NCBI GenBank assembly: GCA_023715865.1
Contig: JAMBOW010000001.1
Span: forward strand, 2,356,001-2,420,000
DNA from: Neobacillus mesonae
GTDB lineage: Bacteria > Bacillota > Bacilli > Paenibacillales > Paenibacillaceae
Length of the DNA stretch: 64,000 nucleotides
Direction of reading: 5' to 3'
Positions within the stretch are counted from its first letter, which is position 1. Each line of letters starts with the position of its first letter. This document shows, piece after piece, positions 43,842 through 52,425 of this stretch. The translations under genes and the position numbers were made by a program. The notes beneath the pieces are model-generated. The model had not been told where the DNA came from and made no database searches. It was given only the letters and a program-made list of their open reading frames with translations.

Positions 43842-45029
43842 CTACTCCTCCACAAGTCTTAAGGCAATAATCCGATCATCCTCTTCCGCAGGATCCCCTC
43901 GTCCGTCTCTATTGCTCGTTAACAGATATAGAGTACCGTCAGGACCCTCACTCACATTTCGTATTCTTCCCCATTCGTCCTCAAACATCAGCTCTAACTG
44001 CGGCTCTTCACTTACATTGCCTTCTACATCCAGGTCAAATTTCAAGAGCGCCTGCCCCCGAAGTCCACCGACGATCAGCGAATTCTGCCAAGCGCCCTCG
44101 GTTACGAACGCCATCCCCGAAGGTGCCCATGTATCTGTTCCGCTGTGGACTAGCGGTGAGATCATACCATCCTCTTGTTCGTCTCCTTCAATAATTGGCC
44201 ACCCGTAATTTGAGCCCTTCTCGATTACATTCAGCTCATCGAGGCTGGATTGTCCATGTTCGGAGCTGTAAAGCTCAAGCGTTTCCGGATGCCAAGCAAG
44301 CCCCTGGGCATTACGATGCCCAAGGCTATATATCGCAGAGTTCTCATACGGGTTATCATCGGGTATGGAACCGTCCAAATGAATTCGAAGTATTTTCCCG
44401 CCGAGGCTGTTCTCATCCTGAGCCATATCAGGCTCATAACGTTCTCCCGTAGTAATATACAGCATTTCGTCTGGCCCGATTTTTACACGGCCCCCGTTAT
44501 GATTCACGCCGCCAGGAATCTCATCCAGCAGCACCTTGTCGATAACAGCTTCGTCCTCGGTCAGCTTTAGTCGGAGCACCCGGTTAAGAATTCCCTCGCC
44601 TTCGCGATAGGAATGATATACATATACAAACGGATTGGATTCAAAATCCGGATCTACAGCAAGCCCGAGCAGACCGCCCTCCCCTTCATCCGCAAAAGGC
44701 GCATCAAACGTAAGCAGCGGTTCTTCTCTAACCTGATCATTCTCAATCAGTCGAAGCGTACCCGGCCGTTCCGTAAACAGCATTCTTCCATCCGGCAAAA
44801 AGGCTAGCTCCCAAGGCACATTTAATCCTGAAGCCACAGTTGTTATTTCATAAGGAATTCCCGTGCTGTCTCCTTCTATGGCTTCTGGTGCCTCTGGTTG
44901 TCCTGCGCTCCCCTCCGATGCAGTGGGTTCCGAGCTGCTTGAACTTGGGCTTTGCTCAGAAGAAGAACAAGCAGCAAGTACCAAGAATAAGGCAATGGCT
45001 GCTGATTTGACAGAACCTGTCTTGATCAC
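43842..45029 (-). CDS. PQQ-dependent sugar dehydrogenase-like lipoprotein
   Basis: From a GTG at 45029 (AGGAGG eight bases upstream) the precursor has 395 residues, with lipobox LAAC ending at residue 21 and a Ser/Glu/Pro-rich linker. The body is the six-bladed propeller of soluble aldose/glucose dehydrogenases: GLNVPWELAFLPDGRMLFTE, EGGLLGLAVDPDF, GGVNHNGGRVKIGPDEMLYI (cofactor histidine), YSLGHRNAQGLAW and SEHGQSSLDELNVI. It should oxidise a sugar with PQQ at the outer membrane face of the cell; PQQ synthesis genes are not seen, so the cofactor may be imported or the activity lost. Confidence 0.85.
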   Translation of the reverse strand: MIKTGSVKSAAIALFLVLAACSSSEQSPSSSSSEPTASEGSAGQPEAPEAIEGDSTGIPYEITTVASGLNVPWELAFLPDGRMLFTERPGTLRLIENDQVREEPLLTFDAPFADEGEGGLLGLAVDPDFESNPFVYVYHSYREGEGILNRVLRLKLTEDEAVIDKVLLDEIPGGVNHNGGRVKIGPDEMLYITTGERYEPDMAQDENSLGGKILRIHLDGSIPDDNPYENSAIYSLGHRNAQGLAWHPETLELYSSEHGQSSLDELNVIEKGSNYGWPIIEGDEQEDGMISPLVHSGTDTWAPSGMAFVTEGAWQNSLIVGGLRGQALLKFDLDVEGNVSEEPQLELMFEDEWGRIRNVSEGPDGTLYLLTSNRDGRGDPAEEDDRIIALRLVEE

Positions 45030-45134
45030 TATGCATTCCTCCTGTTCATTAAAGTTTTTCAAATATTACCCCAATGCAGGAACAGCCAACCTATGAAAAA
45101 GAGCGAAAAGTAATGTCTCTTATCGAAGCTTGTT

Positions 45135-45162
45135 TTGGGTTTTTGCTTCATTCCTTTATAAT
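45135..45162 (+). promoter_or_regulatory. Candidate sigma-A promoter of the M24 peptidase gene
   Basis: TTGGGT (45135-45140) and TATAAT (45157-45162) are separated by sixteen bases, 61 bases before the ATG. Confidence 0.45.
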
Positions 45163-45222
45163 ATATAACGATATTGAAATCAGGATGTTGTATTAATCCT
45201 ACTATAAAGGCGGGAAAACATA

Positions 45223-46314
45223 ATGACAAATCAACCCATTAACCTACTGGAGCAGGCGATAACCGAACATGGATACGACTGTGCTCTTATTACAGATCCC
45301 AAGCATGTATACTATCTGACCGGCTTTGCAAGCAATCCGCATGAACGGTTTCTTGGTCTTCTTCTTGTGAAAGGCGAAGAGCCAACGCTGATTGTGCCAA
45401 GCCTTGATGAAGATGCTGCTGCAGCTGCTTCCTCTGTGAAGAAGATTGCTACTCACAAAGACACTGATAATCCGTATCTTATTCTTCAGAAATTTCTTCC
45501 GGGCAGCATAGAGACCTTCTGTATCGAGAAGGATAACCTGTCCATCTCCAGATACGAAGAGCTCGTCAAATATGCAAACGCCAAAAACTACGCCGATGCA
45601 GGTCCGATCTTGCGCAAGCTTAGAGTACGCAAGGCCCCTCATGAAGTAGAACGTATGAAATATGCTGCTGAATTGATTGAGGAAGTGCTGCGCAGAGGTC
45701 TTGAGCATGTGAAGGAAGGCGTAACAGAAATTGAGCTGGTCGCAGAAATGGAATATCAAATGAAAAAGCTTGGCGCTTCCGGCCCATCCTTTGATACGAT
45801 GGTGCTCTCAGGACCAAATACCGCCCTTCCTCACGGTGTGCCGGGTACTCGTAAGCTGCAATACGGAGATCTGCTTATGTTCGACATGGGCGTATACGCG
45901 AACGGATATGCATCGGATATCACCCGCACATTTGCTTTTGGTGAAATTGCGCCTGAGCTTACAACCATCTACAACACGGTTCTGTCCGCTAACCTGAGAG
46001 GAATTGAAGCCGTTAAACCGGGTGCTACACTTGCTTCAGTGGATCAAGCAGCAAGACAAGTAACCATTGATGCGGGCTATGGGGAACGCTTCCTGCACCG
46101 ACTTGGTCATGGACTGGGCATTGATGTACACGAATATCCATCTGTACATGGCGCAAACCAAGAGCTGCTGACAGAAGGCCTCGTGTTCACTATTGAGCCT
46201 GGTATCTATGTGCCGAATTTGGGCGGTGTCCGCATTGAGGATGAAGTTATCGTGACAAGAGACGGAGCAGAACTTCTCACCAGCTTCCCGAAAGAGCTGC
46301 AAATTTTGGGCTAG
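45223..46314 (+). CDS. M24 family Xaa-Pro aminopeptidase
   Basis: The 363-residue enzyme has a creatinase-like N-terminal domain (LITDPKHVYYLTGFASNPHE at residues 21-40) and a pita-bread catalytic domain with all five metal ligands: FDMGVYANGYASDITRTF (two Asp), HRLGHGLGIDVHEYP (His), FTIEPGIYVPNLGG (Glu) and GVRIEDEVIV (Glu). It removes N-terminal residues before proline (YqhT type). The ATG at 45223 has AGGCGGG upstream. Monocistronic, closed by the terminator at 46344. Confidence 0.9.
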   Translation: MTNQPINLLEQAITEHGYDCALITDPKHVYYLTGFASNPHERFLGLLLVKGEEPTLIVPSLDEDAAAAASSVKKIATHKDTDNPYLILQKFLPGSIETFCIEKDNLSISRYEELVKYANAKNYADAGPILRKLRVRKAPHEVERMKYAAELIEEVLRRGLEHVKEGVTEIELVAEMEYQMKKLGASGPSFDTMVLSGPNTALPHGVPGTRKLQYGDLLMFDMGVYANGYASDITRTFAFGEIAPELTTIYNTVLSANLRGIEAVKPGATLASVDQAARQVTIDAGYGERFLHRLGHGLGIDVHEYPSVHGANQELLTEGLVFTIEPGIYVPNLGGVRIEDEVIVTRDGAELLTSFPKELQILG

Positions 46315-46343
46315 AAAGCTCAATCAAAATAAAGATCCTAATA

Positions 46344-46392
46344 CAAAAAAGAGTGCCCTCCTGAGAATCATCTCAGGAAAGCACTCTTTTTG
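46344..46392. terminator. Bidirectional Rho-independent terminator
   Basis: AAAAAGAGTGC-x-CTCCTGAGA pairs with TCTCAGGA-x2-GCACTCTTTTT around ATCA; T-runs on both strands. Confidence 0.9.
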
Positions 46393-46400
46393 TATTTCTA

Positions 46401-47798
46401 TTAAGCTTCTACTGGGGAATCCAGATCTGTGTTTGAACGATTAAATGTATCACGATCGTTTTGATTCAGCATTTTGCTGGTGATCAGTCCCGCTGTCATG
46501 GAACCGTTGACGTTAAGCGCCGTACGTCCCATATCGATCAGCGGCTCTACAGAGATAAGGAGACCAACAAGAGCAACGGGCAGATTCATTGTGGACAATA
46601 CGATCAGAGAAGCAAACGTCGCACCGCCGCCGACTCCGGCTACACCGAAGGAGCTGATCATGACAACTAGAATGAGCGTAATGATGAAATCCCAGCTCAT
46701 CGGATTAATACCAACAGTAGGAGCAATCATAGTCGCAACCATAGCAGGATAAATCCCTGCGCACCCGTTTTGTCCAATGGTAGCACCAAAGGAAGAGGAC
46801 AGGTTCGCAACACCTTGAGAAACGCCAAGCTTCTTCGTTTGCGTCTCAACCATAAGCGGAATTGTTGCCGCACTTGAACGGGATGTGAACGCAAAGACGA
46901 GCGTTGTCAGTACTTTTCTTACATATGCAATCGGATTGAATCCAAATCCCGAAATGATAATCAAATGAACGATAAACATGAGCAGCAGGGCGATATACGA
47001 TGCAATGACGAACTCGCCAAGCTTCAAAATTTCCTGCGCATTGGTCGTTGCCGTAACCTTCGTGATCAAGGCAAGAATACCGTAAGGCGTTAATCTAAGA
47101 ACCAGGGTCACGATACGCATAACGACAGCGTACAGGGAATTCACAATTTTGCGGAATGTTTCCGCCTGTTCAGGCTTCTTACGGTCAAGACCCAGAACAG
47201 CAACACCTACAAAAGCGGAGAAGATAACAACGGCAATTGTTGATGTACGACGAGCACCTGTCATATCCTCAAACGGATTGCTTGGGATAAATTCGAGTAC
47301 CTGTTGAGGAATGGTCATATCCTCCACATCAACGAGCTGCTCTTCAAGTCTTTGAGTTCTCGCTTGCTCTGCTTCACCGCTCTCGACATTAATGCCTTCA
47401 AGATCAAAGGCCAACGTTAAGCCAACTCCGATGCTTGCAGCGATTGCTGTAGTAATAAGCAAAGTGCCGATAATTGAAAAACTCATCTTTCCGATATTCT
47501 GATTACCCTTCAAATTCATGATGGCAGAAATAATCGATACAACGATGAGTGGAATGACGATCATCTGCAGCAGGCTGACATAGCCGGAACCGACGATGCT
47601 GAACCAATCTACGCTCGTTTTGATAACTCCTGAGCTTGCTCCGTAAATGAGCTGCAGCAGAACGCCGAACACTAGACCGAGACCGAGGCCTGTGAATACG
47701 CGTTTAGTAAAAGATATATGCTTCTTCTGCATCCAATACAGAAGGCCTATTAACACGAGCATGACTGCTGCGTTGATAATAACCCACAATGTTTCCAT
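46401..47798 (-). CDS. tcyP: L-cystine:cation symporter (TcyP)
   Basis: The 465-residue membrane protein belongs to the dicarboxylate/amino acid:cation symporter family and matches TcyP: about eight helices, two re-entrant loops, AFTSRSSAATIPLMVETQTK (serine-rich hairpin HP1) and GVAGVGGGATFASLIVLST near the end (HP2). It imports L-cystine as sulfur source. The ATG at 47798 has GGAGGGAG eight bases upstream; a more upstream start at 47816 has none. Two near-identical 14-base repeats lie in its leader. Confidence 0.9.
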   Translation of the reverse strand: METLWVIINAAVMLVLIGLLYWMQKKHISFTKRVFTGLGLGLVFGVLLQLIYGASSGVIKTSVDWFSIVGSGYVSLLQMIVIPLIVVSIISAIMNLKGNQNIGKMSFSIIGTLLITTAIAASIGVGLTLAFDLEGINVESGEAEQARTQRLEEQLVDVEDMTIPQQVLEFIPSNPFEDMTGARRTSTIAVVIFSAFVGVAVLGLDRKKPEQAETFRKIVNSLYAVVMRIVTLVLRLTPYGILALITKVTATTNAQEILKLGEFVIASYIALLLMFIVHLIIISGFGFNPIAYVRKVLTTLVFAFTSRSSAATIPLMVETQTKKLGVSQGVANLSSSFGATIGQNGCAGIYPAMVATMIAPTVGINPMSWDFIITLILVVMISSFGVAGVGGGATFASLIVLSTMNLPVALVGLLISVEPLIDMGRTALNVNGSMTAGLITSKMLNQNDRDTFNRSNTDLDSPVEA

Positions 47799-47994
47799 GA
47801 GAAAAACTCCCTCCAATATGATGTGCTGCTTCCATTATGTAAATGGTTAAGGAAGAGTAAGTACCTCACAGCATATGTTACTATAGCATAAAGCCGACTA
47901 TTCGGGTAGACATTAAAAGAGAATTTTTCAAAATTTTTTTCATTTCCAAGAAAACAGGCTCGTCTTAGAGAGCTTTGGCTGTTCTTAGGATGGA

Positions 47995-48023
47995 TAATAC
48001 CTAATTTTGTTATACCCAATTTT
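47995..48023. repeat. Two 14-base direct repeats upstream of tcyP
   Basis: TAATACCTAATTTT (47995-48008) and TTATACCCAATTTT (48010-48023) differ at two positions and are one base apart. Placement about 200 bases upstream of tcyP fits a tandem regulator site, possibly CymR, which controls sulfur amino acid genes in Bacillota; that assignment is a guess. Confidence 0.4.
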
Positions 48024-48111
48024 GAAAAATATCCTTATGTATTCATTTACACAAAAAAAGCTTCTTTCAAAAGACTTTATTATAATGTTTGGGCATGAAA
48101 GCTGGAGAATA

Positions 48112-48150
48112 CAAAAATCCCTAAGCTTGTTCAAAGACAGCTTAGGGATT
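48112..48150 (-). terminator. Rho-independent terminator of the cobTUSQ transcript
   Basis: On the minus strand AATCCCTAAGCTGTC pairs with GAACAAGCTTAGGGATT (small mismatch near the loop), followed by TTTTG. Confidence 0.82.
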
Positions 48151-48178
48151 AGGGATGCCTTGATCACGACATGACTCG

Positions 48179-49810
48179 CTAAGATTTCAATATTTCGTAG
48201 ATTTGCTTCATATCCAGATGCTCTCTTACAATGCTAGCAGCCCGATCAAATTCCTCCATTTTGCGTACACTTGCTGAAAAAGTAGCTAGAACAGGAGCAA
48301 GCCCTTTTTGAATTCGCACCTGATCCAGCCAGGCTCTGCGCAAAGCATCATTTTCAAATAAACCGTGCAGATAGGTACCCCATACCCGTCCATCCGCTCT
48401 TCCAAGACCTTCAACATGGGATGCAGCTGCTTCCGAATCACTCCAGCCGTTACGCAGATCCTCTATATCCGCAAGTCTGAATAAGGAATGATACATCTCG
48501 CTGCTGGTATTCATTCTTTGGGACACGCCCATATGAATTTCATAAGCTTCTAAACGCGTCAGATCTGCTTCTGAATATGACTCTACGAGCGGCAAAGGAT
48601 TTCCATTGTTTAGAGTTCCTGAAACCCTTACCGTCCTCTTCTCTTTTAAAAATGTAGTGGAGATTGGCAGCAAACCAAGACCTGCTTCTTCCTGCACACC
48701 ACTCTCCACAGCAAAGGGATCAGACAGCGACAGTCCAAGCATCTGATATCCTCCGCAAATCCCAACAATCTGTGTTATTCGGTCCTCAGCAAGCCTCATC
48801 AAGGCTTGATCCAGTCCTCGCTCCTTTAGAAACTGCAGATCACTGATCGTATCCTTTGTTCCCGGCAGAATAACAATATCAGGTGAGCCCAATTCATCCA
48901 CCGAATTGACGTAACGGACTACGGTATCCGGTTCCCAGCGCAGCGGATCAAAATCAGTAAAGTTCGAAATACGCGGATACCGGATTACAACGATATCAAG
49001 CTCCCTCTCCGGCCGTCTTTTATTCTGCAGCTCATCCAGCACAACGGAATCCTCTGCTTCAATGCGAAGGTCCTGAATATAAGGCAGAACCCCAAGCACA
49101 GGAATGCCGGTTCTGGCTTCCAGCCAATCAAGACCTGGCTTCAAAAGAGCGAGATCTCCGCGAAATTTATTGATAATAAAGCCTTTAATCCTCTTTACTT
49201 CATGCGGTTCAAGCAGCTCAAGCGTGCCTACAATAGAGGCGAACACTCCGCCCCGATCAATATCGGAGATCAGGATTACCGGTGAATCTGCCCAGCCCGC
49301 AAGGTTCATATTTACGATATCGCGGTCCTTCAAATTGATTTCTGCCGGGCTCCCTGCCCCTTCCATCAATACAATGTCATAGGTTTCCCTTAATCGATCA
49401 AGAGCCTCAAGCACAATTGTCTTTGCAGTTGGCAGGAACTTCTGCCTGTAGTCCATGGCACTCATTTGCAGCTCAGGCACACCGTGGACTACGATTTGGG
49501 AATGCATATCTTTCACAGGCTTGATGAGAATCGGATTCATATCCGTTGTTGCCAGGATCTCGCACGCTTCCGCCTGTACGCCCTGAGCACGGCCGATCTC
49601 CTTGCCGTCCAGCGTCACATACGAGTTAAGCGCCATATTTTGCGATTTATACGGAGCGGGCCGGTAACCATCCTGCAGAAAAATACGGCACAGCGCGGTC
49701 GTAACAATACTTTTGCCAACGTCAGAGGCCGTACCCTGCAGCATGAGGACAGCTCCTTTTTTTCGATTATGTAAAGTGCTCTCTCCTGTATTGCTGTTAA
49801 TTTCCTTCAT
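48179..49810 (-). CDS. cobQ: Cobyric acid synthase (CobQ/CbiP)
   Basis: The 543-residue enzyme amidates four side chains of adenosylcobyrinic acid diamide with glutamine and ATP. It has the N-terminal ATPase-like domain (GTASDVGKS at 26-34, KSQNMALNSY, EGAGSPAEINL) and a C-terminal class I glutaminase domain with the catalytic cysteine in VGICGGYQMLG and the histidine in YLHGLFEND. The start at 49810 has AGGAGG nine bases upstream. It is the last gene of the cobT-cobU-cobS-cobQ set, 23 bases after cobS. Confidence 0.95.
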   Translation of the reverse strand: MKEINSNTGESTLHNRKKGAVLMLQGTASDVGKSIVTTALCRIFLQDGYRPAPYKSQNMALNSYVTLDGKEIGRAQGVQAEACEILATTDMNPILIKPVKDMHSQIVVHGVPELQMSAMDYRQKFLPTAKTIVLEALDRLRETYDIVLMEGAGSPAEINLKDRDIVNMNLAGWADSPVILISDIDRGGVFASIVGTLELLEPHEVKRIKGFIINKFRGDLALLKPGLDWLEARTGIPVLGVLPYIQDLRIEAEDSVVLDELQNKRRPERELDIVVIRYPRISNFTDFDPLRWEPDTVVRYVNSVDELGSPDIVILPGTKDTISDLQFLKERGLDQALMRLAEDRITQIVGICGGYQMLGLSLSDPFAVESGVQEEAGLGLLPISTTFLKEKRTVRVSGTLNNGNPLPLVESYSEADLTRLEAYEIHMGVSQRMNTSSEMYHSLFRLADIEDLRNGWSDSEAAASHVEGLGRADGRVWGTYLHGLFENDALRRAWLDQVRIQKGLAPVLATFSASVRKMEEFDRAASIVREHLDMKQIYEILKS

Positions 49811-49833
49811 CTTCTGAGCCTCCTTTCTCCTCT

Positions 49834-50655
49834 CTAACTTGCAGCATGCAAAATCATTACCAGAATGAGAAGTCCTACCGCCTCCAAGCCTTCATTCAGC
49901 GCTCCATACGTGTCTCCTGTTAGTCCGCCGAGACGTTTGCTCATCCGGTCTGCTGCCAGCTTGCCGACTGCCCACATGACGATGGGAACTGCCACCAGCA
50001 CCAGCAGCATAGGAAGCAGGGATACGCTGATAGCTCCAAATTCATGAGCAGGGAGAATGGATGCACCAAGGAAAACAACAGATAGTATGAAGGACCATAA
50101 CAGTGCTTTATATAATAGCTTCGCTTCCATGTTCCCGAACATCCCCGCCAGCCCCTCTCCAGCTCTTGCCGACGGATAGCTCATCATCGCATACACCATA
50201 AAGCATCTGCTCCAGATCATCGGCTGGATTGCCCATCCCATAATCATAGGCTCGTCGATTAAACTTACAATTAATGATGCCTTGAGCATAAGCAGGAGCA
50301 CACAGGCAATGACGCCCATAGCTCCGACGCGGCTGTCCTTCATAATTTCAAGCATGCGCTCCCTCGAACGGTAGCTCAGAAGGGCATCGGCCGAATCCAT
50401 CCAGCCGTCCAGATGCAGTCCTCCGGTGAGCCATACCCATAGGGTAAGCACGATGATTGAAGCCGGCAGGGCGGGAAGCAATAAGCCCGATAACGCAGCT
50501 GCAATCCATACCACAAGTCCGATGCATGCGCCAACGATTGGATAATAAACCGTACTTTTTCTCATGAGCTCAGGTGTAAAATCTAGATTCATCTTTATTG
50601 GAAAACGGGATAAAAATTGAAAAGCGGCTGCCGCCGCCTTTACCTGCTCCTTCAT
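49834..50655 (-). CDS. cobS: Adenosylcobinamide-GDP ribazoletransferase (cobalamin synthase)
   Basis: The 273-residue integral membrane enzyme joins adenosylcobinamide-GDP with alpha-ribazole (or its phosphate). It has the CobS signature GGLHLDGWMDSADALLSY near residue 90 with the Asp-rich metal site, FLSRFP at the start and about six membrane helices. Its ATG overlaps the stop of cobU by four bases. It is followed by cobQ. Confidence 0.93.
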   Translation of the reverse strand: MKEQVKAAAAAFQFLSRFPIKMNLDFTPELMRKSTVYYPIVGACIGLVVWIAAALSGLLLPALPASIIVLTLWVWLTGGLHLDGWMDSADALLSYRSRERMLEIMKDSRVGAMGVIACVLLLMLKASLIVSLIDEPMIMGWAIQPMIWSRCFMVYAMMSYPSARAGEGLAGMFGNMEAKLLYKALLWSFILSVVFLGASILPAHEFGAISVSLLPMLLVLVAVPIVMWAVGKLAADRMSKRLGGLTGDTYGALNEGLEAVGLLILVMILHAAS

Positions 50656-51206
50656 ACTTTATACTCCTTGCTCTTCAGCTCAATAGCAATTCCCGCCGTT
50701 ACAAGAAACACCTCTTCACTCACTGAAGCCATGCGCTGATTTAGAATACCGGCCAAATCCCTGTACAATCGTCCCAGCGGATATTCCGGTACAATACCGT
50801 CACCTACTTCATTTGTAACAAGAATGATAAGCCCCGGGTAGTTCTGAACACTCTTCACCAGCCGGTCCATTTCCAGCTCAATTGCAGCCTGTCCTTCCGA
50901 CTCTTTGGCAAGAATAATATTAGATAACCACAGAGTCAGACAATCCAGTAAAATGGTTGGCGCCGGGTAAGTTGCTTGTCCAATGCCCTCCAAGGTATCC
51001 GCGACTTCAATCGGTTCTTCGATTGTATGCCACAGATAGGCTTCGTCAGAACGCTGAAGGCGGTGAGCTTTAATGCGCCCCTCCATCTCAGCATCGAAGG
51101 CCTGTGCTGTTGCCAAGTAGATGGCTTCAGAAGAACGGCTCATGCACAGCTTCTCAGCAAAGGTGCTCTTTCCACTGCGCGCGCCTCCAGTCACTAGTAT
51201 AATCAT
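50652..51206 (-). CDS. cobU: Adenosylcobinamide kinase/phosphate guanylyltransferase
   Basis: The 184-residue bifunctional enzyme phosphorylates adenosylcobinamide and transfers GMP to it. It has the P-loop GGARSGKS at 7-14, the second signature EIEEPIEV-type region, LLDCLTLWLSNI and EVGDGIVPEYPLGRLYRDLAG. Overlaps cobT by four bases upstream and cobS by four downstream, so the three are translated in a coupled way. Confidence 0.94.
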   Translation of the reverse strand: MIILVTGGARSGKSTFAEKLCMSRSSEAIYLATAQAFDAEMEGRIKAHRLQRSDEAYLWHTIEEPIEVADTLEGIGQATYPAPTILLDCLTLWLSNIILAKESEGQAAIELEMDRLVKSVQNYPGLIILVTNEVGDGIVPEYPLGRLYRDLAGILNQRMASVSEEVFLVTAGIAIELKSKEYKV

Positions 51207-52294
51207 GGCCTGGTCACCTCAGAACCCGCATTACTCCCGGATATGCCGGCGCTCTTAAATGTGGCCATTTCCTTCACGATCCGTCCTGCCGCCTCGATAA
51301 AGTGTAGACATAATACACCGCCAGTGCCTTCTCCCAAACGCATGTCCAGATGGATCATCGGAGACAGCTTCAGCTCTGCTAACAAACCTGCATGACCACG
51401 TTCCTCTGACTTATGGGAAGCGATCATATAATGAATGGACATAGGTGCAATCCGGCTCGCGAGCAAAGCTGCAGCGGTGGATATATAGCCATCAATAACA
51501 ACGGGACATCTTAAAGCAGCGGCAGCGATAATGACACCCGATAACCCGGCAATATCTAGACCGCCGACCTTTGCCAGTGCATCCAGCGGATCGTCTGCGT
51601 TCGGACCGTTCAGCTCAATCGCCCGTGCGATAATCTGTTCCTTATGCTTCAGCCGCTCATTATCAATTCCTGTTCCACGGCCCGTAGCGGCCTCCACACT
51701 GACCCCGGTTAAAACACTGGTTAGAGCAGCGCTCGGTGTTGTGTTGCCGATGCCCATCTCTCCCGTAACAAATAGACGTATCCCTTTGTCATAAGCTTCC
51801 TGGACAACCTCTATTCCGGCAAGGATTGCCTCTACTGCTTCCTCTCGCGTCATTGCAGGACCTTTTGCCATATTTGCTGTGCCCTTGCGGACTGATCTCT
51901 GCACCAAATCCGAATGATCCAGGTCTCCATTTACTCCGATGTCTACACAAATGACCTCTGCACCCGCCTGACGAGCCAGAACGTTCACAGCGGCTCCGCC
52001 AGCAAGAAAATTATGAACCATCTGCTGGGTTACCTCAGCCGGAAATGAGCTGACCCCTTCTTCAACGACCCCGTGATCCGACGCCATAACAATAACCGCT
52101 TTACGGTCAAAGGCAGGACAGCATTCTCCACTAATCCCTGCAAGACGAATCACCAGCTCCTCTAATCTGCCGAGACTTCCCGGCGGTTTGGTCAATTGAT
52201 CCAAATGCTCTGCAGCAGCCATCGCCGCTGATGTATCTATAGGCTGAATACGGTGTACCCAATCTTCCAGTATATGTTCTCTCTCCATCTCCAC
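51203..52294 (-). CDS. cobT: Nicotinate-nucleotide:dimethylbenzimidazole phosphoribosyltransferase
   Basis: The 363-residue enzyme makes alpha-ribazole phosphate for the lower ligand of cobalamin. It shows LDQLTKPPGSLGRLEEL near residue 28, MASDHGVVEEGVSSFP near 72, TGEMGIGNTTPSAAL near 175 and DMRLGEGTGG near 318, where the glutamate is the catalytic base. It is the first gene of the second cobalamin transcript, with a promoter at 52331-52360 embedded in the terminator of btuD. Confidence 0.95.
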   Translation of the reverse strand: MEMEREHILEDWVHRIQPIDTSAAMAAAEHLDQLTKPPGSLGRLEELVIRLAGISGECCPAFDRKAVIVMASDHGVVEEGVSSFPAEVTQQMVHNFLAGGAAVNVLARQAGAEVICVDIGVNGDLDHSDLVQRSVRKGTANMAKGPAMTREEAVEAILAGIEVVQEAYDKGIRLFVTGEMGIGNTTPSAALTSVLTGVSVEAATGRGTGIDNERLKHKEQIIARAIELNGPNADDPLDALAKVGGLDIAGLSGVIIAAAALRCPVVIDGYISTAAALLASRIAPMSIHYMIASHKSEERGHAGLLAELKLSPMIHLDMRLGEGTGGVLCLHFIEAAGRIVKEMATFKSAGISGSNAGSEVTRP

Positions 52295-52330
52295 GCACTT
52301 CCTTTATGCATCGCTGATCTCTTTTTATAG

Positions 52331-52360
52331 ATTATATCGAAAAAAGGGCAGACACTTCAA
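52331..52360 (-). promoter_or_regulatory. Sigma-A promoter for cobTUSQ inside the btuD terminator
   Basis: On the minus strand TTGAAG (52355-52360) and TATAAT (52331-52336) are eighteen bases apart. The -35 box lies in the 3' arm of the terminator stem and the spacer contains its T-run. Confidence 0.6.
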
Positions 52361-52398
52361 AGGATTTACTTGCGTCTCCTCTATTTGAAGTGCTGCCC
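52340..52398 (-). terminator. Rho-independent terminator after btuFCD
   Basis: On the minus strand GGGCAGCACTTCAAA pairs with TTTGAAGTGTCTGCCC (one bulge), followed by TTTTTT. The loop is about 22 bases. It separates btuFCD from cobTUSQ. Confidence 0.85.
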
Positions 52399-52425
52399 TG
52401 AGCTGCGTTTACTATTATATGGAGG

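Larger units (their letters stand above)
47799..48178. other. 380-base gap upstream of tcyP
   Basis: AT-rich leader of tcyP. It holds the terminator of the cobQ gene (48112-48150) and two 14-base direct repeats (47995-48023). No T-box or SAM-box consensus was found, and no gene. Confidence 0.6.
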
